In this document: piece by piece, positions 43,859 to 53,189 of the stretch | Numbering within the stretch: the stretch's first letter is position 1 | Layout of the letters: every line of letters begins with the position of its first letter | Origin: SIG307 sp045596385 | GTDB lineage: Bacteria; Bacillota; Clostridia; Lachnospirales; Lachnospiraceae | DNA length: 64,000 nucleotides | NCBI GenBank assembly: GCA_045596385.1 | Contig: JAZOCC010000008.1 | Location: forward strand, 62,001-126,000 | Direction: 5' to 3' | Program-made: the position numbers and the translations under genes | The notes under the pieces: generated by a model | Databases searched by the model: none | Seen by the model: the letters and a program-made list of their open reading frames with translations, nothing else | Told to the model about the DNA's origin: nothing

Positions 43859-43902
43859 ATAAAATGGAGTAGAGGAATTGTGCACACCGGAGGCGAACAG
43901 GT

Positions 43903-45177
43903 ATGACAGAATTATTACTTACAGATTTGATAGATGTTAACTTGTTACAAAAAATTCAAGATGAGTTTTCCAAATATACCGGTATGGCAGCGTTGACGAC
44001 GGATGCGGACGGGAAACCGATTACAAAGGGAAGTGCGTTTACGGACTTTTGTATGAAATATACGAGGCAGTCGGAGTTGGGACTTCAGCGTTGTATGGAA
44101 AGTGATAGAAATGCCGCTGTAATGGCGCTGGAAAGTGGCGAGCCGGTGGTGTATGTGTGTCATGCCGGTTTGGCGGATTTTGCGTCTCCGATTATGATGG
44201 GAGATAAGCTACTCGGGTGCTTTTTGGGAGGCCAGGTACGTGTTTCATCTAAGATTGATGAGGAGGCACTGAAGGAAGTCGCAGAAGAACTCGGAATTGG
44301 GTATAAGAGTTACTTTGAAGCGATGCAGGAGACCAATGTAATCGGTAAAAAGGAACTGAAGAAATCGGCAAAATTCCTTGGAATTGTGGCAAATGTATTG
44401 TCGGAGATGGCGTATCAGAATTATGCGGCAATCGATAAATATCGTGATTTGGAGCGTGCAGCCCGGTCACAGTCTCACTTTTTGATGGATTTAAGTTCTG
44501 ATTTACATAAAAATATGAGTGAGTGGATTACCGCATTACAGGAGGTCGTAAAGAACGGCAGTGTTGAATCTGTCATGGATGTTATTGATACGATGCTGAC
44601 TAACGGCACGACCACCTATTCTATTATCGGCGATATTGTAGACTATATGAAGTTTTCTGACGGTAATGTGGCACTGTATGAGACGTCTTATTCAATATCT
44701 GACGTGGTACAGGCAGTTGTGGAGCTGGAAGAAGAGGAAGCGAAAACAAAGAATGTTACTCTTTCTTACCGGGTGGAAGAAGATGTGCCGGAGTATTTAT
44801 TAGGAGACAGCGGACGTATCGGACAGATGTTAGCCAAACTGGTGTCCAATGCGGTTACGTTTAGGAAGGATTGTACGAAAGAAGCAAAGATTGAGATTTT
44901 GGTGTCTGTCAGAAAAGATTCCTATGCCCATGTGTTGGAATTACGTATGTGTGACAGAGGCAAGGTATTTTCGGAAGGTACGTTAAAGGTGTTTAATGAT
45001 TACTTTTCCAGAGGGATGTTACAATTTAGAGAACGGGAGGAGAGCGAAGATTTTTCCCTGTCTATTGTGGATTTGTTTGTCCGGCAGATGCAGGGAAAGG
45101 TTTCGGTTACCAGTAAGGAAACGGAAGGAACCGTTTTCTTAATCGAGTTGCCGCAGTTGGAAGTTTCAGAAAGTTAA
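43903..45177 (+). CDS. PocR-sensor protein with degenerate histidine-kinase core
   Basis: 424 residues, no membrane segment. Residues 1 to about 165 are a PocR ligand-binding domain with the Cys-rich signature: LQKIQDEFSKYTGMAALTTD, FCMKYTRQ, LQRCMESDRNAA and VYVCHAGLADFASPI. It is followed by a helical region aligned to HisKA, in which the usual SHEIRTP motif reads SSDLHKN (198-204): the phospho-acceptor position is Ser199. The ATPase region has an N-box-like LAKLVSNAVTF but MCDRGKVF in place of DxGxG. It is therefore probably a pseudo-kinase that signals by binding. It is followed 13 bases later by an EAL protein. Confidence 0.82.
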   Translation: MTELLLTDLIDVNLLQKIQDEFSKYTGMAALTTDADGKPITKGSAFTDFCMKYTRQSELGLQRCMESDRNAAVMALESGEPVVYVCHAGLADFASPIMMGDKLLGCFLGGQVRVSSKIDEEALKEVAEELGIGYKSYFEAMQETNVIGKKELKKSAKFLGIVANVLSEMAYQNYAAIDKYRDLERAARSQSHFLMDLSSDLHKNMSEWITALQEVVKNGSVESVMDVIDTMLTNGTTTYSIIGDIVDYMKFSDGNVALYETSYSISDVVQAVVELEEEEAKTKNVTLSYRVEEDVPEYLLGDSGRIGQMLAKLVSNAVTFRKDCTKEAKIEILVSVRKDSYAHVLELRMCDRGKVFSEGTLKVFNDYFSRGMLQFREREESEDFSLSIVDLFVRQMQGKVSVTSKETEGTVFLIELPQLEVSES

Positions 45178-45190
45178 GGAGAATGACAGT

Positions 45191-46600
45191 ATGAACCATA
45201 ACGATTCTTATGCAAAAACAGTGAATGAGTTTATGAATAAGCTGGAGGCTACCATGAATCTCATTTCTCCGGAAAATGCGGAAGCGTTGGAGAATATGCA
45301 AGAATTGCGGAACATGGCGGATAAGCTGAGTTTCCGTGCGGATTCCATAGATGTTTACAGTCTGAACTACTTTTTTAAATTCATTGATGACAAGCTTTCT
45401 GCGGGGGAACTTGAGAAGTATGCGGCATGTCGTTTTGATATGAAGCGTTTTTCTGTGGTAAATCACCAGTTCGGCAGGGACACCGGAACGAAGATTTTGA
45501 ATAAATTTATCGTGAAGCTTCAAAAAGGGCTCGGAGAGGACGGCTGTGTGTGTCGTGTACAGGGAGATACCTTTACAATGATGTTTCGGAAGGAGCGTAT
45601 TTCGTTTGTAACGAAATACCTTTCCGGAACACAGATTGAAGTGGGTTTTAAGGATAAAAAGAAGGCAATGATGAGTGCTTATGCAGGATATTACGAGATT
45701 ACGGAGCCGAAGACCGGCGAGGAGATTATGGACCGTATCGGTATGGCCTGGAATATGGCGAAGCATGTACAGCGAATGCCGTATGTGTTCTTTGATGAGT
45801 CGCTGATGCAGACGGTGGAAAATGAAAAATGGGTAGAGAGTGTATTTGATGAAGCGCTGAGAAATGAAGAGTTTATGGTATATTATCAGCCGAAGGTAAT
45901 GTTAAAGAATTACCGGTTGGACGGAGCGGAAGCGCTTTGCCGCTGGATGCATGACGGAGAGATGATTTTGCCGTATCGTTTTATTCCGGTGCTGGAGCAG
46001 AGCCATTTAATCTGTGATTTGGACTTTTATGTATTGGAGCGTGTGTGCCGCGATATGAGCAAGTGGCAGGCAGAAGGGAAGACGCTTGTAAGGGTTTCCG
46101 TAAACCTGTCCCGGGTACATTTGGGAGATATGAATCTGGTGGAGCATGTGGTGGAAATCGTAGATAAATATCATGTGCCGCATGCGTGTATTGAGTTGGA
46201 ACTGACGGAGACGACCACCGATGTGGATTTCCGGGAATTAAAGCAGGTTGTAATCGCATTCCGCACGCTGGGCTTCAGTGTGGCGGTGGATGATTTCGGT
46301 GTAGGCTATTCCTCCTTAAATCTGATTCGTGAAATGCCGTGGAAGGTGTTAAAAATCGATAAAAGTTTCCTGCCGGACGGAAGCGAGGATGCGGATGAGG
46401 ATACCCATAAGAAGGTTATGTTAAAGCATATTATCGGAATGGCACAGAATCTCGGGCTGGAATGTATCGCAGAGGGTGTAGAGACTGCGGAGCAGGTAAC
46501 GATTTTAAAGGAGAATAATTGTTATCATGCCCAAGGATATTTGTTTGATAAACCGCTTCCGGTGGAGGAGTTTGAGGAGCGTTTGAACAGATTGTTATAG
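45191..46600 (+). CDS. EAL cyclic-di-GMP phosphodiesterase with degenerate GGDEF domain
   Basis: 469 residues, cytoplasmic. Residues about 75-215 fold like GGDEF, but the site reads RVQGDTF, so no cyclase activity is expected. Residues about 218-465 are an EAL domain with all main motifs: GAEALCRW (Glu247), VSVNLSR, ELELTETT, VAVDDFGVGYSSL, VLKIDKSF and AEGVETAEQV. It should hydrolyse cyclic-di-GMP to pGpG. The 13-base gap to the PocR protein indicates that the two act together. The next promoter's -35 overlaps the stop codon. Confidence 0.92.
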   Translation: MNHNDSYAKTVNEFMNKLEATMNLISPENAEALENMQELRNMADKLSFRADSIDVYSLNYFFKFIDDKLSAGELEKYAACRFDMKRFSVVNHQFGRDTGTKILNKFIVKLQKGLGEDGCVCRVQGDTFTMMFRKERISFVTKYLSGTQIEVGFKDKKKAMMSAYAGYYEITEPKTGEEIMDRIGMAWNMAKHVQRMPYVFFDESLMQTVENEKWVESVFDEALRNEEFMVYYQPKVMLKNYRLDGAEALCRWMHDGEMILPYRFIPVLEQSHLICDLDFYVLERVCRDMSKWQAEGKTLVRVSVNLSRVHLGDMNLVEHVVEIVDKYHVPHACIELELTETTTDVDFRELKQVVIAFRTLGFSVAVDDFGVGYSSLNLIREMPWKVLKIDKSFLPDGSEDADEDTHKKVMLKHIIGMAQNLGLECIAEGVETAEQVTILKENNCYHAQGYLFDKPLPVEEFEERLNRLL

Positions 46601-46626
46601 ACATGCGATAAGGAGTGTGGTACAAT
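46598..46626 (+). promoter_or_regulatory. Promoter of zinc-ribbon/binding-protein operon
   Basis: TAGACA (46598-46603, overlapping the EAL stop codon), 17-base spacer, TACAAT (46621-46626). Confidence 0.7.
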
Positions 46627-46677
46627 ACGGGGGGTAAAAGGACTGCGTTTGCAGTAGAACGGAACGGGGGGAACGAG

Positions 46678-47724
46678 ATGAAGCTTTGTTCAATTTGTGA
46701 CAGAAAAATAGATGGGACATGGTGTAAGACCTGTCATCGTTTTGTAAAGACATATGAGTTGCCGGAGGGAATCCATTTTAATGAGTCCCATGACCCGGCA
46801 AACGATGCAAATTGTACGTATCATACCGGAGGCAGTTCGCAAAGAAGTACAACAACCGGAGCTACCGTCGCACGTAGTGGCAGTATGACCGCAACGAGAC
46901 AGACCTATACACAGACGACAACACAGTCCCGTACAGGAACAGGGACCGGCAAAAAGAAAAAAGGAAAAGGTAAGCTGGTGGTAATCCTTGTTGTTCTGTA
47001 TTTTTTGTTTAATTTAATCGGAGGACTGATTCCTACGATTACGAACTGTGCCGGTGCTCTGTCGGAGGAATTTAAGGAGAGCTTCCGTGAGGAAGAAAAG
47101 AAAGAGGACCCATTTAGAGAAACGCCGGAACAGGAGACCGGTCTTGCGTATGAAGAAAAACTGGCGGCAATGGATAAGCTGACGCCGTTAGATGAAACCG
47201 AAGGGGATGGGTATGTTTTTAAGTATTATGACCCGAGGGATATTGTGACATTAGGGTTTGCTTGTGACGAGGCACATTTTGATATGACGGTGCCGGAGTT
47301 TGACGAGTGGCTGGAGGAAAATTGGTTAGACGAGTACGAATTGGAGGAAGGGATTTCCGAGTACACCAATTATTATTACGAGGGTGAGACCAGTACCTGG
47401 TTGTCGTTTTGTCTGTATCGTGATTATTATGCCGATGAAGAGTTTTCCGTGAGAGTGGATTATGATACCGCCACACAGAAGCTTCATGGGTTTGGGTTTG
47501 CGGCTTTGAACGGTTGGGATGAGACCGAGCTTTATTATGCGGCACTGAAAAAGTTTGACCCGGAAACGGAATGGACGCAGAGCTTTTTTAAGAATAACAT
47601 GAAGGATGCATTGGGTGAAAGCGGGGAGGAAAGTGTGACGTTTTATTCCTCCGATGTGTTGCAAATTGAGGCACAGCAAGGGGACGGATACTATGCCGTT
47701 ACATTTTACCCGGCTTATGAATAA
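46678..47724 (+). CDS. Zinc-ribbon membrane protein (copy 1)
   Basis: 348 residues from ATG 46678. A zinc ribbon at the very N-terminus (Cys4, Cys7, Cys16, Cys19: CSICDRKIDGTWCKTCHRF) is followed by a Thr/Ser-rich segment (about 52-92), a Lys-rich stretch, one transmembrane helix (about 100-118) and an acidic extracellular region (about 125-348). That region has KYYDPRDIVTLGFACDEAHF and MTVPEFDEWLEENW. I do not recognise the outer domain. The zinc ribbon would be cytoplasmic. The next gene is a paralogue. Confidence 0.75.
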   Translation: MKLCSICDRKIDGTWCKTCHRFVKTYELPEGIHFNESHDPANDANCTYHTGGSSQRSTTTGATVARSGSMTATRQTYTQTTTQSRTGTGTGKKKKGKGKLVVILVVLYFLFNLIGGLIPTITNCAGALSEEFKESFREEEKKEDPFRETPEQETGLAYEEKLAAMDKLTPLDETEGDGYVFKYYDPRDIVTLGFACDEAHFDMTVPEFDEWLEENWLDEYELEEGISEYTNYYYEGETSTWLSFCLYRDYYADEEFSVRVDYDTATQKLHGFGFAALNGWDETELYYAALKKFDPETEWTQSFFKNNMKDALGESGEESVTFYSSDVLQIEAQQGDGYYAVTFYPAYE

Positions 47725-47788
47725 TGAATCGAATGAAAATAGTACGGAGAGGCATGAAAGTGCCTCTTCTGTGATTTGGAGGGGGAAC

Positions 47789-48745
47789 ATGAGACTTTGT
47801 TCTGTTTGTGATAATAAAATAGAGGGTAAATGGTGTAAGCATTGTCATCGGTTTGTTAAGAGTTATGAGTGTAACAGTTCGATATACGGGCAGGATGAGA
47901 TTCCGAAAAGTGAGAGGATGGCAGGAAATTCCCCGGTGCATGCTTCGGATAATGCTCCCGAAAGGAATGTGAAGGGTAAAACATCGAATAAGAAAAATAG
48001 GGCAGCCGTTTACGGGATTGGCTTATCTGCTGCATTGACCTGTGCGCTTCCTTTATTGCCGGATATCATAGGATTATTTCAGGCTTCTGCCGAACGGGCG
48101 GAGGCAAACAGAGAGTACCTTGAAGAGATAACGTTTTCCGAGGAAGAACGGAAGTTTTATGGGGATAGGATGACGAGAAATGCCATCATGCCCGGAATCG
48201 AGCCGGCGGAGCGTATCCTGGATAGGGACTCCGACGTGCGCTATTACCATCCGGAAGATATCAAAGAAATGGGATATCCATGTGACGAAAAGCATTTTGA
48301 GTTATGTCTCCCGGAGTTTGAACAGTGGTTGGTGGAGAACCGAACGGGGGACTATGAGATGGTAGAGGACAGTTCCATTTACAGTAATCTATGCTCTGTG
48401 TCCGGGGAGAATGTACGCTACCGGTTTGCTACCTATCGGGATTACCGGGATGGCAGCGGACTTGCCTTTCGGGTAGAGTTTGATACGGCAACGGAGCAGC
48501 TGCATAGCGTGTACATAGAAGTGGAAGGCGCCTCGGCGGATATCGGCCTGTATTGCGGGCTGTTAAAGGAGATATATCCGAAAACGATATGGACGGAGCT
48601 TGAATTCACGAAGGCGTTGATAGAGGCGGTAGAAAGCGGGGAAGAGTATGTGGAGTTTTACAGCTCGAAGTATGCGAGGATAGCATATCTGAAAAAAGAA
48701 GGAGGATATTCGTTAGGTTATACGCCGGGAGACGGAAGCTTGTAG
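47789..48745 (+). CDS. Zinc-ribbon membrane protein (copy 2)
   Basis: 318 residues from ATG 47789 (GGAGGGGG upstream). Same layout as copy 1: zinc ribbon CSVCDNKIEGKWCKHCHRF (Cys4, 7, 16, 19), a shorter linker, one transmembrane helix (about 72-95) and an outer domain with YYHPEDIKEMGYPCDEKHF and CLPEFEQWLVENR, matching copy 1. The linker and coil have diverged strongly, the ribbon and outer domain less so. No catalytic motif is seen. Probably co-transcribed with the three binding-protein genes that follow. Confidence 0.75.
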   Translation: MRLCSVCDNKIEGKWCKHCHRFVKSYECNSSIYGQDEIPKSERMAGNSPVHASDNAPERNVKGKTSNKKNRAAVYGIGLSAALTCALPLLPDIIGLFQASAERAEANREYLEEITFSEEERKFYGDRMTRNAIMPGIEPAERILDRDSDVRYYHPEDIKEMGYPCDEKHFELCLPEFEQWLVENRTGDYEMVEDSSIYSNLCSVSGENVRYRFATYRDYRDGSGLAFRVEFDTATEQLHSVYIEVEGASADIGLYCGLLKEIYPKTIWTELEFTKALIEAVESGEEYVEFYSSKYARIAYLKKEGGYSLGYTPGDGSL

Positions 48746-48798
48746 GAAGCGGAAAACGAAAGCAAGGAAAGGTGCTTGGTTCGGAGGGAGGTCATGAG

Positions 48799-50235
48799 AT
48801 GCATAAAAGAAAAAGATTCGGGAAATTGCCATTGGCGGCGGTATTGTGTGTAGCCCTTGCCGGATGTACGGAAAAAAGTCCGGAGCCGGAGGCGATGACT
48901 ACACAGATACCGGTACAAGAGACGCAATGTGCAACCGCTACGCCGGTACCGCCTACTCCCACAGAGGTGCCGTATCGGGACTTGGGCGGAATGGAGATTA
49001 TCATCGGGGACTTCTTTACGCCGGAGGAACTGGCATCGGGCGGGATGAGAGACCCGATTGATGTATACCGAGATGAGATGATGGAGAAGTATAATTTTTG
49101 TTTGAAGAGAAAAACAGTAGCCGGTTGGGGAGAAATAGAAGAGGATTATGTGGCATCGGTACAGAAAGGGGAGCCGATTGCACATGTGGTGGAACTGGAT
49201 TACAGGTTTATCGCCCGGCCTTTTGAGAAGGGGCTCTTTTACGATTTGGCGACATTGGATGAATTGGATTTTTCCGAAAGAAAGTGGAACGCCAATGTAT
49301 GTAAGCTTATGACCGTAGGAAACAGCGTTTACGGAATGCAGCCGGAGCCGACGACAGATTGTGTAGGTGTGATATTTAATAAGCGATTATTTGAAGAGGC
49401 AGGACTTTCCCCGGATTTGCCGTACGATTTGCAGGCGGAGGGGGAATGGACTTGGTCAAAGTTTGAGGAGCTTTGCGGGATTCTTACCAGAGATACGGAT
49501 GGAGACGGACAGACGGATGTGTATGCCACGGTCAGTCAGGGGGCTGTGACATTACAGGCATTGGTAGCGTCTACCGACTCGGATTTTGTGGGGAAAGATG
49601 AAAATGGGATATTTTATAATAACAGTTCTTCAAAGAATGTAGCGGATGCCGTGAACTATGCGGCAGGGCTGTACCAAAAGGGGTATGAAATGCCACAGCC
49701 GGAGGATACCTCGTGGGATTATTTTGTGGAGGCCTTTCAAAAGGGGAAGGCTGCGATGCAATTTAACGAGGTATGGACCTGTGGACATTCTTATTATTAC
49801 GGAGACAACATGAAGGATGAAGTGGGCTTTGTGATGCCTCCGAAGCCGGATGGTGCGGATGATTACCACAGCTATGCGTATTTTAATATCGCGGTGATAC
49901 CGTCTTGTTTTGATGCGGAAATTGCAGGAAATATTGCCTATGCCTATAATCTGTATACAACACCCATGAAGAAATATGACGATCCGGAAAAATGGAAATG
50001 GGAGTTTGACTCCTATTGTGATGAAAGAGCGGTAAACGAGACATTGGTGTATTTTCAGGATGGGGAAAGTGTGATTTCCATGAATCAACTACTGATAGAT
50101 AAGTTTGAAGATGTAATCGGACCGGATTTTTTGTGGATGTATCCTTTCAAGGAGGTTACACCGGAGGAGCAGTTGAGAAAGGTTTCGGAGGAATGGGATG
50201 CCATCATTGCAGAGGTGAATCAGAGAGGGGAGTGA
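48799..50235 (+). CDS. Extracellular solute-binding lipoprotein (copy A)
   Basis: 478 residues from ATG 48799 (GGGAGG upstream). Lipobox LAGC (Cys23), Pro/Thr linker, then a family 1 solute-binding fold: YRDLGGMEIIIGDFFTPEE, IFNKRLFEEAGLSPDLPYDL and GEWTWSKFEELCGIL. The insertion DTDGDGQTDVYA has the D-x-D-G-D-G-x-x-D spacing of a calcium-binding loop. Such proteins deliver oligosaccharides to ABC importers, but no permease or ATPase gene lies in this operon. Four bases separate it from copy B. Confidence 0.88.
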   Translation: MHKRKRFGKLPLAAVLCVALAGCTEKSPEPEAMTTQIPVQETQCATATPVPPTPTEVPYRDLGGMEIIIGDFFTPEELASGGMRDPIDVYRDEMMEKYNFCLKRKTVAGWGEIEEDYVASVQKGEPIAHVVELDYRFIARPFEKGLFYDLATLDELDFSERKWNANVCKLMTVGNSVYGMQPEPTTDCVGVIFNKRLFEEAGLSPDLPYDLQAEGEWTWSKFEELCGILTRDTDGDGQTDVYATVSQGAVTLQALVASTDSDFVGKDENGIFYNNSSSKNVADAVNYAAGLYQKGYEMPQPEDTSWDYFVEAFQKGKAAMQFNEVWTCGHSYYYGDNMKDEVGFVMPPKPDGADDYHSYAYFNIAVIPSCFDAEIAGNIAYAYNLYTTPMKKYDDPEKWKWEFDSYCDERAVNETLVYFQDGESVISMNQLLIDKFEDVIGPDFLWMYPFKEVTPEEQLRKVSEEWDAIIAEVNQRGE

Positions 50236-50239
50236 GCGG

Positions 50240-51703
50240 ATGCGGAATAAGAAATGGTTGCTTACATTTATGTGTTCTGCGGCGTTACTGGCGGCTGCCT
50301 GTAACCCGGGGGTGGGAGAGCAGAAACAGCCGGAGAAGGAGCCTGCAGTGACGGAACCGGCCACCCCGACGGCAGAACCGACACCTACAGAGGTTCCGGG
50401 ACCGACGGAGATTCCCTACCGGGATTTGGGCGGGATGGAAATTGTAATCGGGGATTATCGGACGCCGGAGAAAGAATCTTATTATATGATTCCTGAATGG
50501 AATTCGTGGTTGTGGCCCTATTGGACGGAACTTGAAAAGAAGTACAACGTTCGTATTCGAGAGGGTCTTGTAACCTGGTCATGGGATGCCGGGCAAGAAT
50601 ATATAAGCTCGATAGAAAAAGGAACTCCGATAGCACAAGTGATGAGACTGGATTACAAGTCGGTAGCCGAGCCGTTGGAAAAGGGAATGTTTTATGATCT
50701 GGCGACACTGGATGAATTGGATTTTTCTGAAGAAAAATGGAATGATAGTGTCAGAGAACATATGACGGTTGGAGATAGTATTTACGGAATGAAAATTGGA
50801 GTGTCGGAGTCGGGTGGAGGTGTAATTTTTAATAAGCGTCTATTCGAAGAGGCGGGACTTGCCCCGGACTTGCCCTACGATTTACAAGCGACGGGGGAAT
50901 GGACTTGGTCAAAGTTTGAAGAGCTTTGCAAAATCCTTACCAGAGACACGGACGGAGACGGACAGACGGATGTGTATGCCACGGTCAGTCAGGGGGCTGC
51001 AACGATTCAATGCTTGGTGGCATCCACGGGTTCGGGATTTGTAGAGAAGGACGAAAAAGGGATGCTTTATAATAACCTGGAGTCAGGGGAAGTGACAGAG
51101 GCTTTAAATTTTGCTGTAGATTTGTATGAAAAGGGCTATGAGATGCCGCAACCGGAGGATTCGCAATGGGATTATTTTATCCCGGCGTTTCAGGAAGGGA
51201 AGGCCGCAATGCAGTTTAGCGGGATTGAAAATTGTGCGCCGTCAAGTTACTATGGAGATGCAATGGAGGATGAAGTTGGTTTTGTAATGCCACCGAAGCC
51301 GGACGGTACGGAACATTATCACAGTTATCTTTGTGATGATGTCTTTGTTATTCCTTCTTGCTATGATGCGGAGACAGCGGGAAATATTGCGTATGCTTAT
51401 AATCTATATGTGGATATGATTATTTCGGAGGAAGGTACGGAATGGAAGGATAAGTTTTATTACTATTTTGATGATGAAAGAGCGGTAGAAGAAACACTTC
51501 AGTATTTTGCAGATGTAACTAACACAAAGCAGTTAAGAGAATCCCTTGTTTACGGACTGGGTGATGTGATGGGACCAGACCTTCTTTGGATGTATCCCTT
51601 TGAAAAGGTTACTCCGGAGGAGCAGGTAAAGTTGATTGCAGAGAAATGGGATGTTTTGATTGAAGAGACTAATCGTGGAAGGGGGAACACGGATGCGGAA
51701 TAA
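50240..51703 (+). CDS. Extracellular solute-binding lipoprotein (copy B)
   Basis: 487 residues. Signal peptide ending LAAAC (Cys21), linker with PATPTAEPTPTEVPGPTEIP, then the same fold as its neighbours: GGVIFNKRLFEEAGLAPDLP, GEWTWSKFEELCKIL and the calcium-type loop DTDGDGQTDVYA. Residues around the predicted sugar site (for example EWNSWLWPYWTEL near the N-terminus) differ from copies A and C, suggesting a different ligand. The start at 50240 lies four bases after copy A. Its last 11 bases overlap the start of copy C. Confidence 0.88.
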   Translation: MRNKKWLLTFMCSAALLAAACNPGVGEQKQPEKEPAVTEPATPTAEPTPTEVPGPTEIPYRDLGGMEIVIGDYRTPEKESYYMIPEWNSWLWPYWTELEKKYNVRIREGLVTWSWDAGQEYISSIEKGTPIAQVMRLDYKSVAEPLEKGMFYDLATLDELDFSEEKWNDSVREHMTVGDSIYGMKIGVSESGGGVIFNKRLFEEAGLAPDLPYDLQATGEWTWSKFEELCKILTRDTDGDGQTDVYATVSQGAATIQCLVASTGSGFVEKDEKGMLYNNLESGEVTEALNFAVDLYEKGYEMPQPEDSQWDYFIPAFQEGKAAMQFSGIENCAPSSYYGDAMEDEVGFVMPPKPDGTEHYHSYLCDDVFVIPSCYDAETAGNIAYAYNLYVDMIISEEGTEWKDKFYYYFDDERAVEETLQYFADVTNTKQLRESLVYGLGDVMGPDLLWMYPFEKVTPEEQVKLIAEKWDVLIEETNRGRGNTDAE

Positions 51704-53144
51704 GAAATTGCTATTTACATTAATGAGTTCTGCTGTGTTACTGGCGGCTGCTTGTAATCAGGAAAAGGGAGAACAGAAAAGACCGGAGAAGGAAACAGTA
51801 GTGACGGAACCGGCCACTCCGACGGCAGAACCGACACCTACAGAGGTTCCGGGACCAACGGAGATTCCGTACCGTGACTTGGACGGGATGGAAATCATTA
51901 TTGGGTACCATTTTGTGCCGGAAGAGCCGGCAGGCCCTCCGGAGATGTGGCGCGATCCTGTGGAAGTGTACCGTGAAGAAATAATGGAAAAGTATAATTT
52001 CACAATAAGGAAAGAGGAAGTGGCAGGCTGGGGGGGAATGGTAGATGCCTATATAGAGTCGGTACAGGCAGGTACGCCCATTGCACAGATAGTTGAGTTG
52101 GAACATCGTTTTGTAGCGGAACCGATGAAAAAGAGGCTCTTTTATGATTTGGCGACACTGGATGAACTGGACTTTTCCGAGGAGAAATGGAATGACAGTG
52201 TACGGGAGCTTATGACGGTAGGTGACAGTATTTATGGGATGAATGCCGGTGCGTCGGAGCCTGTAGGCGGTGTGATTTTTAATAAGCGTTTGTTTGAAGA
52301 GGCGGGACTTGACCCGAATCTTCCCTATGATTTGCAGGCAGCGGGAGAATGGACCTGGTCCAAGTTTACGGAGTTTTGCGAAATCCTTACCAGAGATACG
52401 GACGGAGACGGACAAACGGATGTGTATGCCACGGTCAGCCGGGGGGCGACAACACTTCAGACTTTAGTGGCATCCGCCGGTTCGGATTTCGTGAGAAGAG
52501 ACGAAGAAGGAATACTTCATAACAATTTGCAGTCCGAGGAAGTGATAATCGCGATGAATTTTGCGGTAGATTTATATCAAAAAGGCTATGAGATGCCGCA
52601 ACCGGAGGGCTCCGAATGGGATTATTTTATACCTGCATTTCGGGAAGGAAAGGCCGCAATGCAGTTTGGTGAAGCTTATAGGTGCAGTCCGGGGAACGAC
52701 TATGGTAATTGCATGGAAGATGAAGTGGGTTTTGTAATGCCGCCCAAGCCGGACGGTGCGGAGGGCTACCACAGCTATTTATGCGACAATGTTGTAGTAA
52801 TCCCGTCCTGCTATGATGAAGAAACGGCGGGAAACATTGCTTATGCCTACAATTTATATACGGAAATGCTGGAATCGGATGAAGGCGGCGAAGGCTGGGA
52901 GGAAAAGTATTATTCCTGGTTTATGGATGACCGGGCAGTGGAAGAGACCATACAGTATTTCACGACAGGGAGTGCATCACAATGGAAGAAGACGTTATTA
53001 GTGGAAGGAAAGGAGGATATTCTCGGTCCGATGCTGTTGTGGCAGTATCCTTTTGAGAATACGACCCCGGAAGCGGAGATAAAAAAGATTTCCGAGGAGT
53101 GGGATGCCATCCTTGCGGAGGTCAATCAAACGCAGAAAAACTAG
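51693..53144 (+). CDS. Extracellular solute-binding lipoprotein (copy C)
   Basis: 483 residues from ATG 51693, overlapping the end of copy B by 11 bases; GGGGGAA precedes it. Signal ending LAAAC (Cys21), a linker nearly identical in DNA to that of copy B, then RDLDGMEIIIGYHFVPEEP, GVIFNKRLFEEAGLDPNLPY, GEWTWSKFTEFCEIL and DTDGDGQTDVYA. N-terminal half is closer to copy A (DPVEVYREEIMEKYNF), while the linker is closer to copy B, so the copies look recombined. No terminator is evident between it and the thrS leader promoter. Confidence 0.88.
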   Translation: MRNKKLLFTLMSSAVLLAAACNQEKGEQKRPEKETVVTEPATPTAEPTPTEVPGPTEIPYRDLDGMEIIIGYHFVPEEPAGPPEMWRDPVEVYREEIMEKYNFTIRKEEVAGWGGMVDAYIESVQAGTPIAQIVELEHRFVAEPMKKRLFYDLATLDELDFSEEKWNDSVRELMTVGDSIYGMNAGASEPVGGVIFNKRLFEEAGLDPNLPYDLQAAGEWTWSKFTEFCEILTRDTDGDGQTDVYATVSRGATTLQTLVASAGSDFVRRDEEGILHNNLQSEEVIIAMNFAVDLYQKGYEMPQPEGSEWDYFIPAFREGKAAMQFGEAYRCSPGNDYGNCMEDEVGFVMPPKPDGAEGYHSYLCDNVVVIPSCYDEETAGNIAYAYNLYTEMLESDEGGEGWEEKYYSWFMDDRAVEETIQYFTTGSASQWKKTLLVEGKEDILGPMLLWQYPFENTTPEAEIKKISEEWDAILAEVNQTQKN

Positions 53145-53156
53145 CCGGAAAACCGC

Positions 53157-53184
53157 TTGACTTTTTAAGGCAAAGTGATATAAT
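53157..53184 (+). promoter_or_regulatory. Promoter of thrS T-box transcript
   Basis: TTGACT (53157-53162), 16-base spacer, TATAAT (53179-53184). Confidence 0.82.
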
Positions 53185-53189
53185 GAAAC

